Below are positions 1 through 10,299 of a DNA stretch of 58,000 nucleotides, in pieces. Both the position numbers and the translations under genes were made by a program. A model generated the notes under the pieces. It ran no database searches. It was not told where the DNA came from and saw only the letters and a list, made by a program, of their open reading frames with translations. This DNA comes from Cryptomeria japonica (lineage: Eukaryota; Streptophyta; Pinopsida; Cupressales; Cupressaceae), in NCBI RefSeq assembly GCF_030272615.1, contig NC_081412.1, positions 346,526,169 to 346,584,168 on the forward strand, in the 5' to 3' direction. Positions within the stretch are counted from its first letter, which is position 1; each line of letters begins with the position of its first letter.

Positions 1-360
1 TCTTATACTTGTTGAGTTACCTTTGAATCTTTGGATGTTGATACTTTGATGAGAAGTTTTCTCTAAAAGTATATTATATTTTGTTGTTAATTTTTGAATA
101 ATATATTGAGCAGCTTTTCAAGTGTGGGATTTTCTCTTGATAGATTTTTCTCCATGTAACTCATTGGGTTGTGGTATGTATGTTATTTATGTTTATTTTG
201 GTTAAGTTTTTATAACTATTGTAAAGATCTTTTTTTTTTTGCATAAAGTTATCCTCTCGAGTTTAGTGTAGGAAGTTGTTCTGCTACTTTAACTTCCTTT
301 CAAGTGATATCAAAGCAAATGATCACATTTGGTTTCAGTAGTGGTTTGTTGGGTTTCTTG
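1..360 (+). repeat. Old copia element C0: LTR 3' portion and leader, first copy
   Basis: This block is repeated almost in full at 552-762 joined to 8045-8215. Shared landmarks are the start near TTGAGTTACCTTTG, the phrase CTCATTGGGTTGTGGTATG, and the run CCTCTCGAGTTTAGTGTAGG. After CTTCCTTTCAAG comes GTGATATCAAAGC, which resembles the iMet primer-binding site TGGTATCAGAGC. The first part is therefore probably an LTR end and the last 40-60 bases the start of the leader. The left end runs off the window. The 190 bases that follow (361-551) lead into the second copy and hold no gene I can see. Confidence 0.55.
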
Positions 361-551
361 AACTAATACAAGAAAAGAAGGGTACACATGTTGTTGTGTT
401 TTTTGACAAATCATAGGTCATCTTGGATTTGAGATAAGTTGGGCACCTCTTTTTGGGCGGTTTTAGTTCATGGTTTTGTAATACTGTTTGAGGGTTGCAT
501 GTATTGTATCTCTTATATATTAGGTGCATGAGATAGAGGTTGTGTGTAAGA

Positions 552-762
552 GTCTTATACATGTTGAGTCTTATACATGTTGAGTTACCTTTGGATCTTT
601 GGATGTTGATACTTTGATGAGAAGCTTTCTCTAAAAGTATATTGAGCAGCTTTTCGAGTGTGGGATTTTATCTTCATAGATTTTTATCCATGTAACTCAT
701 TGGGTTGTGGTATGCATGTTATTTATGTTTATTTTGGTTAAGTTTTTGTAACTATTTCAAAG
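552..762 (+). repeat. Old copia element C0: second LTR copy, cut by element C1
   Basis: This is the second copy of the block at 1-230. It breaks at 762, where C1 begins, and resumes at 8045. In the first copy the text runs on as TAACTATTGTAAAGATC. Here it is TAACTATTTCAAAG, then C1, then TAAAGATTTTT. The interruption is therefore exactly the C1 insertion. Confidence 0.6.
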
Positions 763-2201
763 TGATGAATAATGATGAACAACAAATACCCTAACTAGTA
801 TTGAGGGGGGGGGGGGGGGGGGGGGGGTGGTGGCGGGGGTGAATCAGTACATACAAAAACTTCTCTGCAACTTATCAAGTTAAAACAATGCTAACCGGTT
901 GTCTTCATTACTGAACTTATCCATGGCAATACAAGTTAAACATAGTAAGACTTCAGACAACATAAACCGGTAAAACTGAACACTTCAAATACATTCAATA
1001 CTTGATAACTAATTCACCCATAAACATATGCATGTGGTATCAGCCATACCATACCCATTATCTTTGCATGCATAATCACTTAAACAAAGAATGCTTAATC
1101 ATCACATGAAAAATGCACAACTCATGACACAGAGATTTTTCACGTGGAAACCCAAATGGGAAAAACCACGGTGGGGATGAATACCCACAAGCTTGCTTTG
1201 AACCCTTTTGAAGCTCGCTCTGTTAGGAGCCTAGTCCGGTTAAAGACTTTACAATAAGGTTCTGCTAGGAACCAATCTTGTTAAAGATCACCCGGTTAAG
1301 GGATGGCTATATACCCTGTTAAAGGTTGAAACCTTGTTAAAGGCTACCTCTCTAGAGGATTTAAAGGATTCAATGAACTTGAGTCACCTAGTTAGAGGAT
1401 TTACAATAAGCTTGTTAAAGCTACCCGACAAAAGGATTTTCCTTATGTTGAAATGGTTAGAAGACAACAGGTACAACTTTGATCTGATAGAAGCACTATA
1501 TGCTAAGGCATATCTTTTTCAGTTCCTCTACTCTGCAATCACACTCTGCAGTTTTCACTCACTAGTCTGGAAAGTATCTCATCACTCGGATACATACACA
1601 ACTTTTGCCAACAACAACAATATCAAAACTCAGCGACCTTATAGACAAGAATTAGGTCGGTAACACAAACCCTAAACCCTAAGCATCTTAGGTTTACAAT
1701 TACAAGCGGTCCAATCCTAACCGTCCAAACACATTTCATAGAATTAAACAATCTCAAACAGATCACAAGTCATTCTGCATCATCCATTTTCACCGCACAT
1801 AGAAATCAGTAACCCATCACGCTTTCTTCTCATACTGCTAAGAAGAATGTTCATTCTCGAGGTAGACATTTAATGCAATCGATCTTCACATGCAAGATCC
1901 TCAAGGAAATCCTTCACATGCACAAAACTAACGTGGCATCTCGATCTCATCGTTATTTCTTAGCTAACTCATCACATAATATCATCAGTTGCATCACACA
2001 AGCTAGATTGCCAAACCGGAAACCCTAAAGCTGAGACTACCAACCGGTAGTCACACCTAGTGAAACCCTGACACCGGTTCACTACATCTCTTCATATCGG
2101 TTGACCTGTACCACTTCCAAGCTTCATATCGATGTCCCTGCTTCAACACATATTGACATCAATGACAACATACTTTGTCACCGCTTCATCATATGCCAAC
2201 A
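763..2201 (-). repeat. 3' LTR of copia C1
   Basis: Begins TGATGAATAATG and ends ATATGCCAACA on the plus strand, giving the TG...CA ends of an LTR. It matches 6626-8044 along its whole length with scattered substitutions. It contains a long G-run, a telobox-like AAACCCTAAACCCTAA near 1669-1682, and a TATATA motif near 1308-1314 that suits minus-strand transcription. The reading frame at 1334-1663 lies inside this LTR and is not a gene. Confidence 0.93.
805..840. repeat. Poly-G low-complexity tract in LTR
   Basis: A run of about 22 consecutive G bases is followed by TGGTGGCGGGGGTGAATCAG. The same place in the other C1 LTR (about 6668-6676) has only a short G-run, so the tract has expanded in this copy. 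Related LTRs at 8480 and 54014 carry G-runs at the same position. Confidence 0.85.
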
Positions 2202-2215
2202 ATCTCCCCCTTTGG
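2202..2215 (-). other. Polypurine tract of copia C1
   Basis: On the minus strand the bases next to the LTR read CCAAAGGGGGAGAT, a purine run directly before the 3' LTR start TGTTGGCATA. This is where plus-strand DNA synthesis is primed in LTR elements. A second pyrimidine stretch (TTCTCCCCC) near 2318-2333 could be a secondary tract. Confidence 0.7.
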
Positions 2216-2460
2216 CATTGATGGCAATACTTAGTGTAGCATTGCAATTATAAACATCATAGACCAGTGCATCTAAAATATCTTCATCAGATATCTTCTC
2301 CCCTATCATATATCTTCTCCCCCTTTGACAACAATGCCAAAGTGGAGGCAAAAGCTTCCATACTCCACTATGTTGCTCCCCCTATGGAGTAGCATCCTTC
2401 AACACATCAATCCTGAAAGATTTGTCACTATAATACCTGACTGATGTGGAGCACACATCT

Positions 2461-3068
2461 TTAGTTTACTTCATGAAGGGGAAAAACCCCTAATTCACCT
2501 CTCAAATAGGTAAATGTAGTCTTTAGTAAGGGCTTAGTGAATATGTCTGCTATCTGCTCCTTACTGGAAACATGTTGTAATACGACCTCTCTATTTTGAA
2601 CCTTCCCTCTCAAGAAATGATACTTGAGCTCAATGTGCTTAGTTCTAGCATGCAATACTAGATTCTTGGAAATATTGATTGCACTAGTATTGTCACAAAA
2701 TATACTCATGGTTCAAATATAGGTACTTTGAAGCCATTCAGTACATGCTTCATCCAGATTGCCTGAGTACAGTTCATAAATGCTGCCACATATTCTGCTT
2801 CAGCTGTAGATTGAGAAATACAGCTCTACTTTTTGCTTGTCTAGGAGACTAGTCTTCCACCAAGAAAGAATGCTCCATCAGTTGTGCTCTTTCGGTCGTC
2901 CACATTACCTTCCCAATCTGCATCGATAAATACTTTGAGATTAAAATCACCATTGTATGGATACCACAATCCATAGTCAACAGTCCCTTTCAGGTATCTA
3001 AGAATCCTCTTTACCGCTACCAAGTGGGATTCTCTTGGGCTCTTCTGAAAACGAGCTACTATGCCCAC
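2461..3068 (-). pseudogene. Copia C1 RNase H domain (broken)
   Basis: C-terminal RNase H of the C1 polyprotein, which removes RNA from the RNA:DNA hybrid during reverse transcription. Visible copia signatures are IDADWEGNVDDRKSTTDG, then STAEAEYVA near 2790, then FCDNTSAINISKN and HARTKHIELKYHFLRGKV. The acidic residues D, E and D are all present. Two stops interrupt it near 2827-2841 (LVS*TSKK*SC, from an expected Trp and Gln codon). A one-base shift near 2710 puts the last 82 residues into another frame. The protein ends at a stop 250 bases before the 3' LTR, a normal distance for this family. Confidence 0.88.
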
Positions 3069-3086
3069 TGCATGAGCAATATCTGG

Positions 3087-4010
3087 TCAGTTGTGCACCA
3101 CATAGTGTAGCTTACCGATCATTGACCGGTACTCCTTCTCATTCACCAACGCTGAATCATCTTCCTTAGTCAGTTTACAGCTGGTCACCATCGGTGTACC
3201 AACCAGTTTTCTCTCCTCCATGCCAAAGGTCTTCAATACCTCTTTGACATACTTGGACTGGGTAATAAAGATACCCTCTTTCATTTGTTGAATCTGTAAA
3301 CCAATGAAGAACTTTATCTCTCCAATCAGAGACATCTCAAACTCTTTCTTCATTTCATCTGCAAAAGCATGACTCATTTCATCATCTCCTCCAAAGATTA
3401 GGTCATCTACAAATACTTCATAGATCAGAATCTGATCACCTTCAAATTTCAGGTATATGTTACTGTCCTCACTTGTTCTCTGAAATCCTATTTTCACAAG
3501 ATGAGAGTGTAACTATTCATACCATGCCTTTGGTGCTTGTTTCAATCCATACAAGGCCTTGTGTAGTCTACAGACCATGTTACTATCTTCTGATAAGGCA
3601 AACCCATCCGGTTGCTCAATATACACTTCCTCTTCTAGGATTCCATTCAAGAACGTAGACTTCACATCCATCTGGTATACCTTAAATCCCTTGAATGCTG
3701 CAAATGCAAGTAGCATTCGGACACCATCTAGTCTAGCCACAGGAGCAAAGGTTTCTCCATAGTCTTCTCCCTCTTCCTGAGCATATCCCTTGCATACAAG
3801 TCTTGCCTTGTTCCTCACAACCATGTCTTCTTCATTTAGCTTATTCTTGAAGACCCGTTTGGTACCTATGACATTTTTGTGTTCTGGTCTGGGTACCAAG
3901 GACCATGTTGCAATATTTTCTATTTGGTCTAGCTCCTCTTCCATTGCCTTAATCCAATCTTCATCTATAAGTGCTTCTCTGGAAGTCTTGGGCTCCAATT
4001 CAGAAATCAT
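3087..4010 (-). pseudogene. Copia C1 reverse transcriptase domain (broken)
   Basis: RVT_2-type reverse transcriptase, which copies the element RNA into DNA. The N-terminal part runs from [15 protein letters not shown] through [33 protein letters not shown] (first catalytic Asp) and [16 protein letters not shown]. After one stop near 3510 the second part carries the catalytic box FVDDLIFGG, a variant of YVDD. The thumb region has GLQIQQMKEGIFITQSKY. Both parts and the upstream domains share one frame. The stops at about 3085 and 3511 sit where Arg is usual in the family, and the TGA at about 3085 fits CGA mutated to TGA. Confidence 0.92.
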
Positions 4011-4070
4011 GCAAGAGCTTTATTTCACCTTTCTTCTTGTGAATATCCATGCATCTTTATCTCCTATGAT

Positions 4071-4385
4071 CTACTTCGGATCATGATGTAGTTTCACATA
4101 TCTAGGAATGACTCTAGTTGGTTCTGCTTTCTTCTTTTCTTCTTCTTCACTTACTTCTTCTTCTTCAACTTCTATTGGTATAGGAACACTGAGGTCTTTA
4201 CTTGTTTCTTTCTTAATGGGTTCCCAGAAGGCTATACCCGGTTCATCTTCCACTTTCTCGTTGCACGTTTCTTCATGCTCCTTAGGGGATTCATCAACCC
4301 TGACATTGATACTCTCAACAATTTTATGAGTCCTATTATTGTAGCATTTGAGAGCTTTGCTCTTAGTGGAATATCCTAGAAATAT
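4071..4385 (-). pseudogene. Copia C1 integrase-RT linker
   Basis: Low-complexity connector between the integrase and reverse transcriptase of the same polyprotein. It begins with IFLGYSTKSKALKCYN, the usual copia motif after the integrase core, preceded by a TGA where Arg (CGA) is expected. Residues further on include a Glu-rich run (EVEEEEVSEEEEKKK). Such acidic, variable linkers are normal here and carry no known enzymatic role. Stops near 4020 and 4069 separate it from the RT. Confidence 0.8.
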
Positions 4386-5363
4386 TCATTCATCACATTT
4401 AGCATCAAACTTGCTCAGATGCTCACCTCTCTTGATGTAACACTTACTGCCAAATACTTTAAAATAACTCACAGTGGGAGCCTTCCCGGTCCAATACTCA
4501 TAAGGGGTTTTATTTTTACCTTTCTTGATGAGTACCTGGTTCATAGTATAGACTGCAGTGCTCACCGCTTCTCTCCAAAAAGCGTGAGCAACCTTTCCTT
4601 GGATCAACATTGCTCTGGCTTCTTCAACTACAGTCATGTTATTCCTTTCTGCTATGCCATTTTTTTGTGGTGTCCTTGGGGCAGACAACTGCCTCTTGAT
4701 ACCACTATCTTCACAGTACTTGTTGAATTCATCATAAGTGAATTCACCTCCTTGATCAATTCTTAGGCATTTTATCTTTTGACCACTTTCCTTCTCTACT
4801 AATGCTCTAAAGGCTTTGAACTTTCCAAATGCCTCAGACTTGTCTTTCAAGAATGTGACCCACATCATCGTTGAACAGTCATTAGCAAGAATCATGAAAT
4901 ACCTATCTCCTTGAATACTTCTAGTTTTCATAGGACCACACAAATCGATATGCACCAGATCAAGTAAGTTTTCTACTGAAAAAGACTTACCTTTGAAAGT
5001 TGAGGAAGACATCTTCCCAAGTTGACATTCTCTACATAAAGCATTCTCCAATTTGTTCAGCAAAGGCAATCCTCTTACTGCCTTGATCTTACTAGCCTTT
5101 ACAATATTATCAAAGTTCATATGACAAAGTATCCTATGCCATATCCAACTGTCATCAAACTTTGCCATCAAACACTGGCTAATCTTGGCATTCAACTGAA
5201 ACAAGTTACCTCTGGTCTGCTTACCAGTGACAATAAGTTCACCACTCTTTCCAATTATATTGCAGATTCCTCCTTTGAACTCCAGAATGAGTCCTTTATC
5301 ATTTAACTGAGCAACACTCAACAGGTTATGCTTAAGACCTTCTACCCAGTAGATGTCATTCAC
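4386..5363 (-). pseudogene. Copia C1 integrase domain
   Basis: Integrase, which inserts element DNA into the chromosome. It opens with the pre-integrase phrase VEGLKHNLLSVAQL. Next is the zinc-binding HHCC region (HRILCHMNFDNI ... LCRECQLGK). The core has DLVHIDLCGP (first Asp), CLRIDQGGEF (second Asp) and PQKNGIAERNNMTV (catalytic Glu). The C-terminal part has MNQVLIKKGKNKTPYEYW. This 325-residue stretch is uninterrupted, ending at the TGA before IFLGYS. All DDE residues and zinc ligands I can identify are present, so this domain is the most intact part of C1. Confidence 0.93.
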
Positions 5364-5390
5364 ACTGCTCTTTCCATTCAGTGAAATGGA

Positions 5391-6554
5391 TCATTTTCCT
5401 TTTACCAAGCATGGTGCATCATTCCCAAATCTGAAAACACCTCCACCATATTCTTCTAGAGACAAAAACTTTCCCCGGTCACCAGTAATGTGGTGAGAAC
5501 AACCACTATCAATAATCCACTCATTAGAGTTTTCAATGCGAGAGACAAGTGCTTTCTTGTTAGACACGTCTTCCTTTACAGCTACAAACACTATGTCCTC
5601 ATTCTCTTCATCCTCAAATTCTTCATCAGTAACACCTTCATCCACTGCGACAAGACAATTTCTTCTATTTCCTCCTTTATACTTTCTAAACCTCTCTGGT
5701 TTATCCTTATTGTCATTGTTAGGACAGTTAATAGCTATATTTCCTATCTTATTGTAGGAAAAACATTTTAAAGGAAGCTTACTTCTATATTTTCCAATGC
5801 CTTTTGGAAGTCTCTTGGCAAGAAGGGCTTCAAACTCCATCAGAATCTCTTCATCATCCATATCTCTGCATTGCCTGGATTCATAACTGATACTTACTTC
5901 TTTTTCTTTTCTGGTTGGTGTTGCAGATGCTCTAAAGGTTGACTCAATCTTCTGAACACTACCATCACAGCTATTCAACTCATATGCAGTCAATTTTGCA
6001 ATGATAGAGTCTAAGGATACCTTGGTTTTGTCAATAGACCTTAGCTCCTGAATAGCAGCAACTCTGATTGCATAGACTGGTAACAATGATCTCAAAACTT
6101 TACTGACGATGGTGGCATCTTAAATTGTTCCACCAATGCTCTTGATATCTCCAACCACAGTCTTGATCCTTATGCCATATTGTTGAATGGTTTCACCTTC
6201 AACCATCCTCATGTCTTCAAATTTTCCTCTAAGGCTCTCTTCCTTAGCTTTCTTGACATGCTCATCACCGCCATAAATAATTTCCAATGTGTCCCATACA
6301 TATTTAGGAGTGTCCTTATCTTGTACATCAATGAACTCAATATCAGACAAACTGCTAATAAGGGCTTCCATGACTTGCCCATTTTCTTGAATCTCTCTTT
6401 TTTTATCATCGGTTAGAATGCCAGTGGGGATTACATAGACATTCTCAACATAGCTCCAGCGTTGAGAACCCAAACTCTTGATATAGATCTTCATTCCGTC
6501 CTTCCATATTTTGAAGTTATCTCTATTGAACTTAGGACCTTCCCTCTTCATCAT
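5391..6554 (-). pseudogene. Copia C1 gag and protease
   Basis: N-terminal capsid protein and aspartic protease. The ATG at 6554 fits the copia gag start: KFNRDNFKIWKDGMKIYIK, then KAKEESLRGKFEDMRM and GETIQQYGIRI. A TAA near 6119 splits it. The second part continues to a zinc knuckle, CFSYNKIGNIAINC, in which the second Cys and the His of C-x2-C-x4-H-x4-C have become Tyr and Asn. RNA binding by it would be impaired. The protease active site is WIIDSGCSHHITGD, with the DSG motif intact. A stop near 5390 precedes the pre-integrase part. Gag, protease and integrase share one frame. Confidence 0.9.
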
Positions 6555-6611
6555 TAAGGCGGGATATTTTACCTCAAGCGGTTAAGCTTATATCACCAAG
6601 GACCTGGAGTT

Positions 6612-6623
6612 GCTCTGATACCA
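6612..6623 (-). other. Primer-binding site of copia C1 (tRNA-iMet type)
   Basis: On the minus strand the sequence is TGGTATCAGAGC, complementary to the 3' end of plant initiator tRNA-Met. Two bases separate it from the LTR end at 6626. This fixes the minus strand as the coding strand and 6626-8044 as the 5' LTR. Confidence 0.93.
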
Positions 6624-6625
6624 AT

Positions 6626-8044
6626 TGATGAATAATGATGAACAACAAATACCCTAACTGGTACTGAGAGGGGGGGGATGAATCAGTACATACAAAAACT
6701 TCTTTGCAACTTATCAAGTTAAAACAATGCTAACCGGTTGTCTTCATTACTGAACTTAACCATGGCAATATCGGTTAAACACAGTAAGACTTCAGACAAC
6801 ATAAATCGGTAAAACTGAACACTTCAAATACATTCAATACTTGATAACTACTTCACCCAGAAAACATATGCATGTGGTATATCAGCCATACCATACCCAT
6901 TATCTTTGCATGCATAATCACTTAAACAAAGAATGCTTAATCATCACATGAAAAATGCACAACTCATGACACACAGATTTTTCATGTGGAAACCCAAATG
7001 GGAAAAACCATGGTGGGGATGAATACCCACAAGCTTGCTTTGAACTCTTTTAAAGCTCTCTTTGTTAGGAGCCTAGTCCAGTTAAAGACTTTACAATAAG
7101 GTTCTACTAGGAACCGATCTTGTTAAAGATCACCCGGTTAAGGGATGGCTATATACCCTGTTAAAGGTTGAAACCCTATTAAAGGCTACCTCGCTAAAGG
7201 ATTTAAAGAACTCAATTAACTTGAGTCACCTGGTTAGAGGATTTACAATCAGCCTGTTAAAGCTACCCGGTAAAGAGATTTTCCTTCTGTTGAAATGGTT
7301 AGAAGACAACAGGTAAAACTCTGATCTGATAACAACACTATATGCTAAGGCAGATCCTTTTCAGTTCCTCTACTCTGCAATCACACTTTGCATTTTTCAC
7401 TCACTAGTCTGACAAGTATCTCATCACTCAGATACATACACAAATTTTGCCAACAACAACAATATCAAAACTCATCGACCTTATAGACAAGAATTAGGTC
7501 GGTAACACAAACCCTAAACCCTAATCATCTTAGGTTTACAATTACAAGCGGTCCAATCCTGACTGTCCAAACACATTTCATAGAATGAAACAATCTCAAA
7601 CAAATCACAAGTAATTTTGCATCGTCCATTTTTCACCGCACATAGAAATCAATAACCCATCACGCTTTCTTCTCATACTGCTAAGAAGAATGTTCATTCC
7701 CGAGGTAGACATTTAATGCAATCAATCTTCACATGCAAGATCCTCAAAGAAATCCTTCACGTGCACAAAAATGACATGGCATGTCGATCTCATCCTTATT
7801 TCTTATCTAACTCATCATAGAATATCATCGGTTGCATCGCACAAGCTAGATTGCCAAACCGGAAACCCTAAAGCTGAGACTACCAACCGGTAGTCACACT
7901 TAGTGAAACCCTGACACTGGTTCACTACATCTCTTCATACCGGTTGACCTGTACTGCTTCCAAGCTTCATACCGATGTACCTACTTGAACACATATTGGC
8001 ATCAATGACAACATACTTTGTCACCGCTTCATCATATGCCAACA
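6626..8044 (-). repeat. 5' LTR of copia C1
   Basis: Matches 763-2201 from TGATGAATAATG to TATGCCAACA, with a short G-run where the left copy has a long one. It holds the same telobox-like AAACCCTAAACCCTAA (about 7508-7521) and the ACCGGTT-type words that recur in both LTRs. As the 5' LTR it should carry the promoter. Confidence 0.93.
7149..7156 (-). promoter_or_regulatory. Putative TATA box of copia C1
   Basis: On the minus strand the sequence reads GGTATATAGCC, a good plant TATA box. It lies about 520 bases upstream of the LTR end at 6626 and is conserved in the other LTR near 1308-1314. No transcript start can be seen directly. Confidence 0.4.
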
Positions 8045-8272
8045 TAAAGATTTTTTATTTTTTTTGCATAATCCTCTCGAGTTTAGTGTAGGAAGTTGTT
8101 CTGCTACTTTAACTTCCTTTCAAGTGGTATTTAAGCTTGATCACATTTGGTTTCAGTAGTGGTTTGTAGTTTTCTTTTTGGGTTTCAGTAGTGGTTTGTT
8201 GTGTTTCTTTAAATTATTTGAGTGGGAGCTTGTGTAGAAGATAATTTGTGATCTTGTTGTAGGAATTTTTAA
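8045..8272 (+). repeat. Old copia C0: rest of second LTR copy and leader
   Basis: Continues the block broken at 762. It carries CCTCTCGAGTTTAGTGTAGG, then the degraded primer-site text GTGGTATTTAAGC, then TTTGGTTTCAGTAGTGG (repeated twice within 60 bases). It leads straight into the C0 gag start at 8273. Confidence 0.6.
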
Positions 8273-8479
8273 ATGAAAATTTTATCAAGGAAAATAGAGG
8301 TGGAGAATTCTTTTAGAAATAATTTTGAGATGTGGAAGCGAAAGATGGAGGATCTGCTAATAGATCAAGATTTTATGGGATGCTATTGATGAAAATCTCT
8401 TTAGACATGTACAAATCCTACTACAATTGCTCAATATGATGTTGTGGACCATAAAGCCAATGGTCTAATTATTGATTAG

Positions 8480-9151
8480 GTTGAAAGGACCGGAATACTG
8501 AGAGGGGGGGGGGGGGTTGAATCGGTATTCCCATATATATATAAAAAGAAACTTTTAGCAATACTTTAATCTTACGTAGAAATATCAAACTTCATCTATC
8601 ATACTTAACATATATAAAACTGCAAAAGTAGAATAATCATGAAGAACACAACCACAAGAGAAACACCAAATTTTATACGTGGAAAACCCAAATGGGAAAA
8701 ACCACAGAGAGTGTTAACGCTCAAGAGAATATAACTAATTATGTTTTGTTTACAAAGGAGTGTCTCACTACCAGGTGGCTTATTGCCAGATTAGAAAAAT
8801 GGCTCACTGGAAAGATACAAAAGAATGGCTCACTTCTGGAATGCTCACTGCAATAGAAAAGGTTGAACTGAAAAGGATTGCATCTCCAAATGCATGAGAT
8901 CAGTTCTAAGATTAATCTCAAATTACAATTCACAAACCCTACAATAGATCCGGTTAAAGATATGTGTACAATTGTCCTACAGCAGGCCCAGTGAAGAACT
9001 ACTGCACCACTAACTATTTTCCTTTGATGTCTGCAACTCACACTACACACTCTGCTTCTTTGCTATCTTCTGCATACATGCCTCGTATACTTTCTCAATC
9101 TCTTTTTCACACATTCTCTCTCTACCACACACATACCACTACTACTACTAT

Positions 9152-9192
<41 letters not shown>

Positions 9193-9808
9193 GTAGTAGT
9201 ACTACTACACACACATATATACCGGAGGATACAAACATGAAATAGTGTGTCGGCCAAGCCCAACACATTATCCAACATAAACAAGACACTCACATCAGCC
9301 TCTACAAGATCTCTACACGCTTCCTTTTTCATACTTCATTTTCCAATGCATATACTGATATTACCAGAATGGGGTAGGGTCATCCGGACCCAAATATATT
9401 AACCTATTATTACAAAATTAAGCATAACATCTCCAATCTTCCAAAGATATAGACTCCACTCATACCAAGAATACCGCAACATGAAACTCGAAGAGATACT
9501 ACTGTCATGACCAAAACATCTAATACAGTATCTCTTTTGTGTTTGAATAATTTTTTACCCCTCTTTTAGTTCATACCAGGACTAATGAGAACTCAAAATT
9601 TTGGAACGAAGATCTTCTAGAGATTACCTCATTATATCACCTCCATCTAATTGCATCATAACATATGTCCATAACAAAAAATTGCACATACCGCCTGCAT
9701 ATAGTATCTGGACCAAATCCGGATAACATAGATGTGCATATATTGTTTGGTCCAAACTAGATAGCTTTTGACATCAATGAAAACAATATTCACACAAGTC
9801 TACCAATA
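8480..9808 (-). mobile_element. Solo LTR related to copia C1, inserted in C0 gag
   Basis: About 1.3 kb with no coding capacity. It starts with a GAATACTGAGAGGGGGG stretch followed by TTGAATCGGTATTCC. It later has ACGTGGAAAACCCAAATGGG, closely matching ACGTGGAAACCCAAATGGG in the C1 LTR. Its end, TGACATCAATGAAAACAA ... ACCAATA, parallels the C1 LTR end. ATTAG occurs on both sides (8475-8479 and 9809-9813) as a 5 bp target duplication, and removing the block rejoins the gag frame. The short frames inside it (for example 8739-9050 and 9063-9332) are not genes. Exact ends are uncertain by a few bases. Confidence 0.75.
9125..9207. repeat. ACT/AGT trinucleotide microsatellite
   Basis: About 20 units of ACT, then a switch to AGT units (TAGTAGTAGTACTACTAC), ending in a short CA run. 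Because ACT and AGT are reverse complements, the end of the tract can fold on itself. It lies inside the solo LTR. Confidence 0.9.
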
Positions 9809-10299
9809 ATTAGATTGTGCAAGGTGGCCTCTATTTTAATCAATGTCCATGAAGAGTCCTTTGCAAAGAAGCTATGAAAGAAACTCGATGACATGTATCA
9901 AGCCAGTGAATAAGATTTTTTTCAAAAATAAATTGTATTCCTTGAGAATGGAAGAGGATGGACGAATTACAGACCACCTAGAAGCATTCAATATGTTGGT
10001 GTCTCAATTGGTATTTGTTGGTGTCATGATGGATGAGATAAATGTTTTCTTAGTTATTTGTCTGATTCATGGGATTCTCTTGTTATGGATATTGGTACTA
10101 CTTTTGTTATTTTGAAGAAGATATGGCAATTGTTTTTCTTTCTAAAGAGATGAGGAGGAAGGTATCCATTAATGCTAAGGAGGCCCTAAGTGTTTGTGGA
10201 ATACGTAAAGAAAAATGAAAGAAGAATGAGAAGCATAATAATCCAAGCCCAATGGGAGATCAAGATCTCTTAGAAAGTCCAAAGTTATTTACTAGATCA

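Larger units (their letters stand above)
763..8044 (-). mobile_element. Ty1/copia LTR retrotransposon C1, complete, with both LTRs
   Basis: Complete minus-strand copia element of about 7.3 kb. It has 1.4 kb LTRs at both ends (763-2201 and 6626-8044), a primer-binding site at 6612-6623 and a polypurine tract just inside the left LTR. Reading right to left the domain order is gag, protease, integrase, reverse transcriptase, RNase H, which defines copia. Flanking bases CAAAG (758-762) and TAAAG (8045-8049) are a 5 bp target duplication with one change. The polyprotein keeps one frame across nearly 4 kb, broken by about nine stops and one frameshift near 2710. It is the best-preserved copia element here, but it cannot make its own protein. 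It sits inside the older copia C0. Confidence 0.95.
8273..10250 (+). pseudogene. Old copia C0 gag, decayed and split by a solo LTR
   Basis: Capsid gene remnant. From the ATG at 8273 the translation gives a copia-type start with FEMWKRKMEDLLIDQ, then stops, then YDVVDHKANGLIID. The frame is cut at about 8479 and resumes at about 9809. There RLCKVASILINVHEESF leads to KLYSLRMEEDGRITDHLE (residues around 9935-9985), then AFNMLVSQLVFVGVMMDE, classic UBN2/copia gag motifs. Text as far as SINAKEALSVCGIRKEK near 10200 fits the tail before the zinc knuckle, which is not recognisable. Several stops and shifts make it non-functional. Confidence 0.8.

Noticed and set aside
335-562. Minus-strand 75-residue frame at the left edge
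   Set aside because: It lies in LTR/leader repeat DNA, has no motif, and its sequence is repeated elsewhere as non-coding DNA.
1334-1663. 109-residue plus-strand frame
   Set aside because: It lies entirely inside the C1 LTR. The sister LTR has stops in the same place.
1669-1682. Interstitial telomere
   Set aside because: Only two repeat units, and identical in both LTRs, so it is part of the LTR and not a chromosome-end remnant.
9063-9332. Ser-rich and Thr-rich frames over the ACT repeat
   Set aside because: They are translations of the microsatellite, with no other support.
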